DNA of 6,804 bases, taken from positions 1 through 6,804 of the forward strand of contig SCUR01000197.1 in assembly GCA_004297235.1 (NCBI GenBank), given 5' to 3'. Numbering within the stretch: position 1 is the stretch's first letter; each line of letters begins with the position of its first letter. Below the pieces are notes generated by a model. The model was not told the origin of the DNA, made no database searches, and was given only the letters and a program-made list of their open reading frames with translations. Of the stretch, positions 4,875-6,804 are shown piece by piece. The DNA comes from Candidatus Manganitrophaceae bacterium (GTDB lineage: Bacteria; Nitrospirota; Nitrospiria; SBBL01; Manganitrophaceae). The position numbers and the translations under genes are program-made.

Positions 4875-5493
4875 CGCCCGAGTGCGGAGTGCGGGGTTCG
4901 GAATGGGGAAAAAAAGACAGACCGAGCTTCACTCCGCAACGGCGGTTGCTGCATTTATCGGAATCGGCTCCAATCTCGGGGATCGACTGGCCGCCTGTCG
5001 CGGAGCGATCGCCCTGCTGGAGGAGATGCCTGCCGTCCGGCTGAAAAAAATCTCCTCTCTTTACCAAACGGCACCGGTCGACTATCTCGAGCAACCCTCG
5101 TTTTACAATGCCGTGGTCGAAATCGAGACATCGCTCCCCGCGCCCTCCCTCCTGGAAGGGTGCCAGCAGATCGAGCGGCAATTAGGGAAGAGAATCCTCA
5201 TCCCGAAGGGCCCCCGGACGATCGATCTCGATCTTCTGTTCTACGGTTCATCGGTGATCGACGTGCCCGGGCTTCAGATTCCCCACCCGGCCGCTCCGAA
5301 TCGTGCTTTTGTGCTCATCCCGCTGGATGAGATCGCACCCGATTTCATCCATCCAACAGATCACATCTCGGTTACGGAACTCCTGCACCGTCTGATTGCA
5401 GAGACCTCCCGGCGCGACCTCTCTCCGGGGGTCGACAAAATCGCCCCTCCGGGCTGGGAGAAGATCCCCCTAGTCTCGAACGGACCATCCTAG
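4867..5493 (+). CDS. folK: 2-amino-4-hydroxy-6-hydroxymethyldihydropteridine pyrophosphokinase with unusual N- and C-terminal extensions
   Basis: Transfers pyrophosphate from ATP to 6-hydroxymethyl-7,8-dihydropterin, the step before dihydropteroate synthase in folate synthesis. From ATG 4867 it has 208 residues, against about 160 for E. coli FolK. The catalytic domain starts only at residue 29 (AAFIGIGSNLGDR) and shows YQTAPVDYLEQPSFYNAV (66-83), GPRTIDLDLL (115-124) with the Mg-binding D120 and D122, and IPHPAAPNRAFVLIPL (138-153). It appears to end near residue 178. ATG 4867 overlaps dapL by eight bases, with GGAG thirteen bases upstream. ATG 4903 (M13) is the only later start before the domain, so some extension is unavoidable. 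The N-terminal extension is encoded by heptamer repeat 4, and residues 179-187 (ETSRRDLSP) by a copy of the palindrome from repeat 3. The enzyme core looks intact. Confidence 0.95.
   Translation: MASARVRSAGFGMGKKRQTELHSATAVAAFIGIGSNLGDRLAACRGAIALLEEMPAVRLKKISSLYQTAPVDYLEQPSFYNAVVEIETSLPAPSLLEGCQQIERQLGKRILIPKGPRTIDLDLLFYGSSVIDVPGLQIPHPAAPNRAFVLIPLDEIAPDFIHPTDHISVTELLHRLIAETSRRDLSPGVDKIAPPGWEKIPLVSNGPS
4882..4939 (+). repeat. Heptamer repeat 4 (dapL-folK junction), inside the folK reading frame
   Basis: The left arm at 4882-4909 is again four contiguous heptamers: GTGCGGA, GTGCGGG, then GTTCGGA and the diverged ATGGGGA. The right arm holds TCCGCAA (4933-4939), with a decayed GCTTCAC before it. 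TGCGGAGTG at 4883-4891 pairs perfectly with 4930-4938. The element starts seven bases after the dapL stop. It contains one of the two candidate folK start codons (ATG 4903-4905) at the first bases of its fourth heptamer, and the other (4867) lies just before it. The hairpin would therefore cover the folK translation start region. Confidence 0.75.
5400..5424 (+). repeat. Diverged copy of the repeat-3 palindrome within folK
   Basis: Over 25 bases this matches 3627-3651 at 22 positions, and over the wider 30-base span (5398-5427 against 3625-3654) at 25. The three core differences are all G in the intergenic copy and C here, and they spoil the dyad: only 8 of 11 stem positions still pair. It is read in frame as ETSRRDLS at FolK residues 179-186, just where the conserved pyrophosphokinase domain appears to end. 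Confidence 0.75.
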
Positions 5494-5528
5494 ATTCGTT
5501 CCACCTACTTACGACAGGCTGAGGCAAG

Positions 5529-6164
5529 ATGGGTTCAAACAGGCTGATTGTGATTGAAGGGGCCATTGGGGTCGGAAAGACGACCTTGGCGCAGCTCTTG
5601 GCGCAGGAGCTCAAGGCCGACCTGCTTTTGGAGAAGGTGGAAGAGAACCCTTTTCTTCCGAAATTCTATGAAGACCCGGGAAAGTGGGCCTTCCAGACCC
5701 AGCTTTTCTTCCTCCTCTCCCGCGCGCGCCAGTTGGAGGAGCTCGTCCAGCAGAGCCTCTATGCCGATACAACGATCACCGATTACTTCTTTCCGAAGGA
5801 TCGGATCTTCGCCTACATGAATCTGCGCGAAGAGGAGCTGGTCCTCTATGAGCAGATCTATAAGATTTTAAATCCCAATATCCCGAAACCTGATCTGGTG
5901 ATCTTCCTGCAAGCCCATACGGAAGCACTTTTGGATCGGATCCAACAACGGGGAAGGGTCTATGAGAAAGAGATCCGGCCGGACTATCTTCGCAGCCTGA
6001 ACGATGCCTACAACCGCTTTTTCTTTCACTATGACGAGAGTCCCCTTCTGGTGGTGGAAACCAGCGACATCGATTTTGTCCGCAATCGCGCCGACCTCGC
6101 CGATTTAGTCACCCAGGTCAAACAGATGCGGCGCGGCAAGGAGTATTATCATCCGACAAGGTAA
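5529..6164 (+). CDS. Deoxynucleoside kinase (deoxyadenosine/deoxyguanosine kinase family)
   Basis: Predicted to phosphorylate a deoxynucleoside at the 5' position using ATP, for salvage of DNA precursors. The 211-residue protein has a P-loop GAIGVGKTT (residues 11-19), EENPFLPKFYED (38-49), which resembles the base/ribose-binding motif of bacterial deoxyadenosine/deoxyguanosine kinases, an aromatic TDYFFPKDRIFA (84-95) matching the DRS-type motif of this family, and an arginine-rich lid, RIQQRGRVYEKEI (137-149). It lacks the zinc-finger cysteines of thymidine kinase TK1 and is therefore the non-TK1 type. Which base it prefers cannot be told from sequence. The ATG at 5529 has GAGG at 5521-5524 with a tight four-base gap. 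It lies 35 bases after folK and 74 before panC; I recall this kinase between folK and panC in other genomes, but no shared pathway explains it. Confidence 0.9.
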   Translation: MGSNRLIVIEGAIGVGKTTLAQLLAQELKADLLLEKVEENPFLPKFYEDPGKWAFQTQLFFLLSRARQLEELVQQSLYADTTITDYFFPKDRIFAYMNLREEELVLYEQIYKILNPNIPKPDLVIFLQAHTEALLDRIQQRGRVYEKEIRPDYLRSLNDAYNRFFFHYDESPLLVVETSDIDFVRNRADLADLVTQVKQMRRGKEYYHPTR

Positions 6165-6165
6165 T

Positions 6166-6188
6166 CGTTAAACGGTATCCGTTCAACG
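6166..6188 (+). other. Small hairpin in the kinase-panC spacer
   Basis: CGTTAAACGG at 6166-6175 pairs with 6179-6188 at 9 of 10 positions around a TAT loop, starting one base after the kinase stop codon. A pyrimidine-rich stretch (6209-6223) follows about 20 bases later, and a weaker imperfect stem GTGAA/TTCAC lies between. It could be a processing or weak termination site before panC, but the T-run is not placed directly after the stem. The remainder of this 74-base spacer shows nothing else convincing. Confidence 0.35.
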
Positions 6189-6238
6189 TGAAAACCAAAA
6201 ACGGTTCACTTCTTTTCTTCTCCGATTAACGAGATCTT

Positions 6239-6804
6239 ATGAAAACTGTTTCCAGCATCAAGCAGATTCAGAAAATCCTCGCGCCGCTTCGCGGGAAAAA
6301 GCGGATCGGGTTGGTTCCGACGATGGGGGCCTTTCACCAGGGGCATCTCACCTTAATGCGCCGTGCCCAGCGCGAATGTGATTATGTGGTCGTCTCGCTC
6401 TTCGTCAATCCGCTCCAGTTCGGACCGAAAGAAGACTTCGCCACCTACCCCCGAACCCTCGCGTCGGACCGGAAGATGGCCGAAGAGGCCGGCGTCGATC
6501 TTCTCTGGACGCCGACCGCCGAGGAGATCTACCCGGCGCCCTACCGGACCTTTGTCGAGGTGGAGGAGATCACCCGTCGCTGGGAAGGGGCGGTCCGGCC
6601 GGGCCATTTCCGGGGGGTCGCCACCGTCGTCGCCAAACTCTTTCAGGTGGTCCGCCCCGACCGCGCCTATTTCGGCCAAAAGGACTACCAGCAGACCCGG
6701 GTGATCCACCAGATGGTGAAAGACCTTCATCTCGATCTTTCCATCCGAATTCTCCCGACGGTTCGAGAAAAAGACGGCCTCGCGATGAGCTCCCGGAACC
6801 GGCG
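6239..6804 (+). CDS. panC: Pantothenate synthetase (pantoate-beta-alanine ligase), N-terminal part (3' end outside window)
   Basis: Joins pantoate and beta-alanine using ATP, with a pantoyl-adenylate intermediate, to make pantothenate for coenzyme A. Reading from ATG 6239, 188 codons of an expected ~280 are in the window and the frame is still open at the edge. The nucleotidyltransferase HxGH signature is present as PTMGAFHQGH (residues 27-36), followed by SLFVNPLQFGP (53-63), the pantoate-binding RPGHFRGVATVVAKLF (120-135), YFGQKDYQQ (144-152) and the KMSKS-like region REKDGLAMSSRN (176-187). All are close to the E. coli protein. The ribosome binding site is weak (GAGA at 6231-6234), while the start agrees with the usual family N-terminus. 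The gene follows the kinase by 74 bases and may share its transcript. panB or panD would be the natural neighbours further downstream, but they are not visible. Confidence 0.96.
   Translation, partial: MKTVSSIKQIQKILAPLRGKKRIGLVPTMGAFHQGHLTLMRRAQRECDYVVVSLFVNPLQFGPKEDFATYPRTLASDRKMAEEAGVDLLWTPTAEEIYPAPYRTFVEVEEITRRWEGAVRPGHFRGVATVVAKLFQVVRPDRAYFGQKDYQQTRVIHQMVKDLHLDLSIRILPTVREKDGLAMSSRNR

Overview
The window is a compact, GC-rich stretch in which every gene lies on the + strand. It reads as a biosynthetic cluster from a free-living Gram-negative-type bacterium. From memory, the order lysA, small membrane protein, dapF, dapA, dapB, DapL-type aminotransferase, folK, deoxynucleoside kinase, panC resembles Nitrospirota and some Geobacter-like genomes. 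That placement is inference only; no marker gene in the window fixes the phylum.

Layout: 1-395 is the C-terminal third of diaminopimelate decarboxylase (lysA). 382-822 encodes an unrecognised protein with one membrane segment, probably starting at a TTG. Then come dapF (847-1683), dapA (1798-2682), dapB (2780-3589), an LL-diaminopimelate aminotransferase (3693-4874), folK (4867-5493), a deoxynucleoside kinase (5529-6164) and the first 188 codons of panC (6239 to the edge). There are no RNA genes, CRISPR arrays or transposase genes, and no gene-free stretch exceeds about 115 bases.

Metabolically, dapA, dapB, dapL, dapF and lysA cover every step from aspartate semialdehyde to lysine, using the one-step aminotransferase shortcut from tetrahydrodipicolinate to LL-DAP. 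The downstream genes serve folate (folK), deoxynucleotide salvage (kinase) and pantothenate/CoA (panC). Close spacing suggests one or a few co-transcribed units.

The non-coding part is the unusual part. Four consecutive gene junctions (dapF/dapA, dapA/dapB, dapB/dapL, dapL/folK) each carry an inverted repeat built from heptamers of the form GTNAGGA or GTNCGGA. In all four the left arm has exactly four contiguous heptamers and begins at, or within 9 bases after, the upstream stop codon. The third element also holds a perfect 11-bp palindrome. A diverged copy of that palindrome (22 of 25 bases identical) lies inside the folK reading frame near its C-terminus, and the fourth element is translated as the N-terminal extension of FolK. 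FolK therefore appears to carry repeat-derived sequence at both ends.
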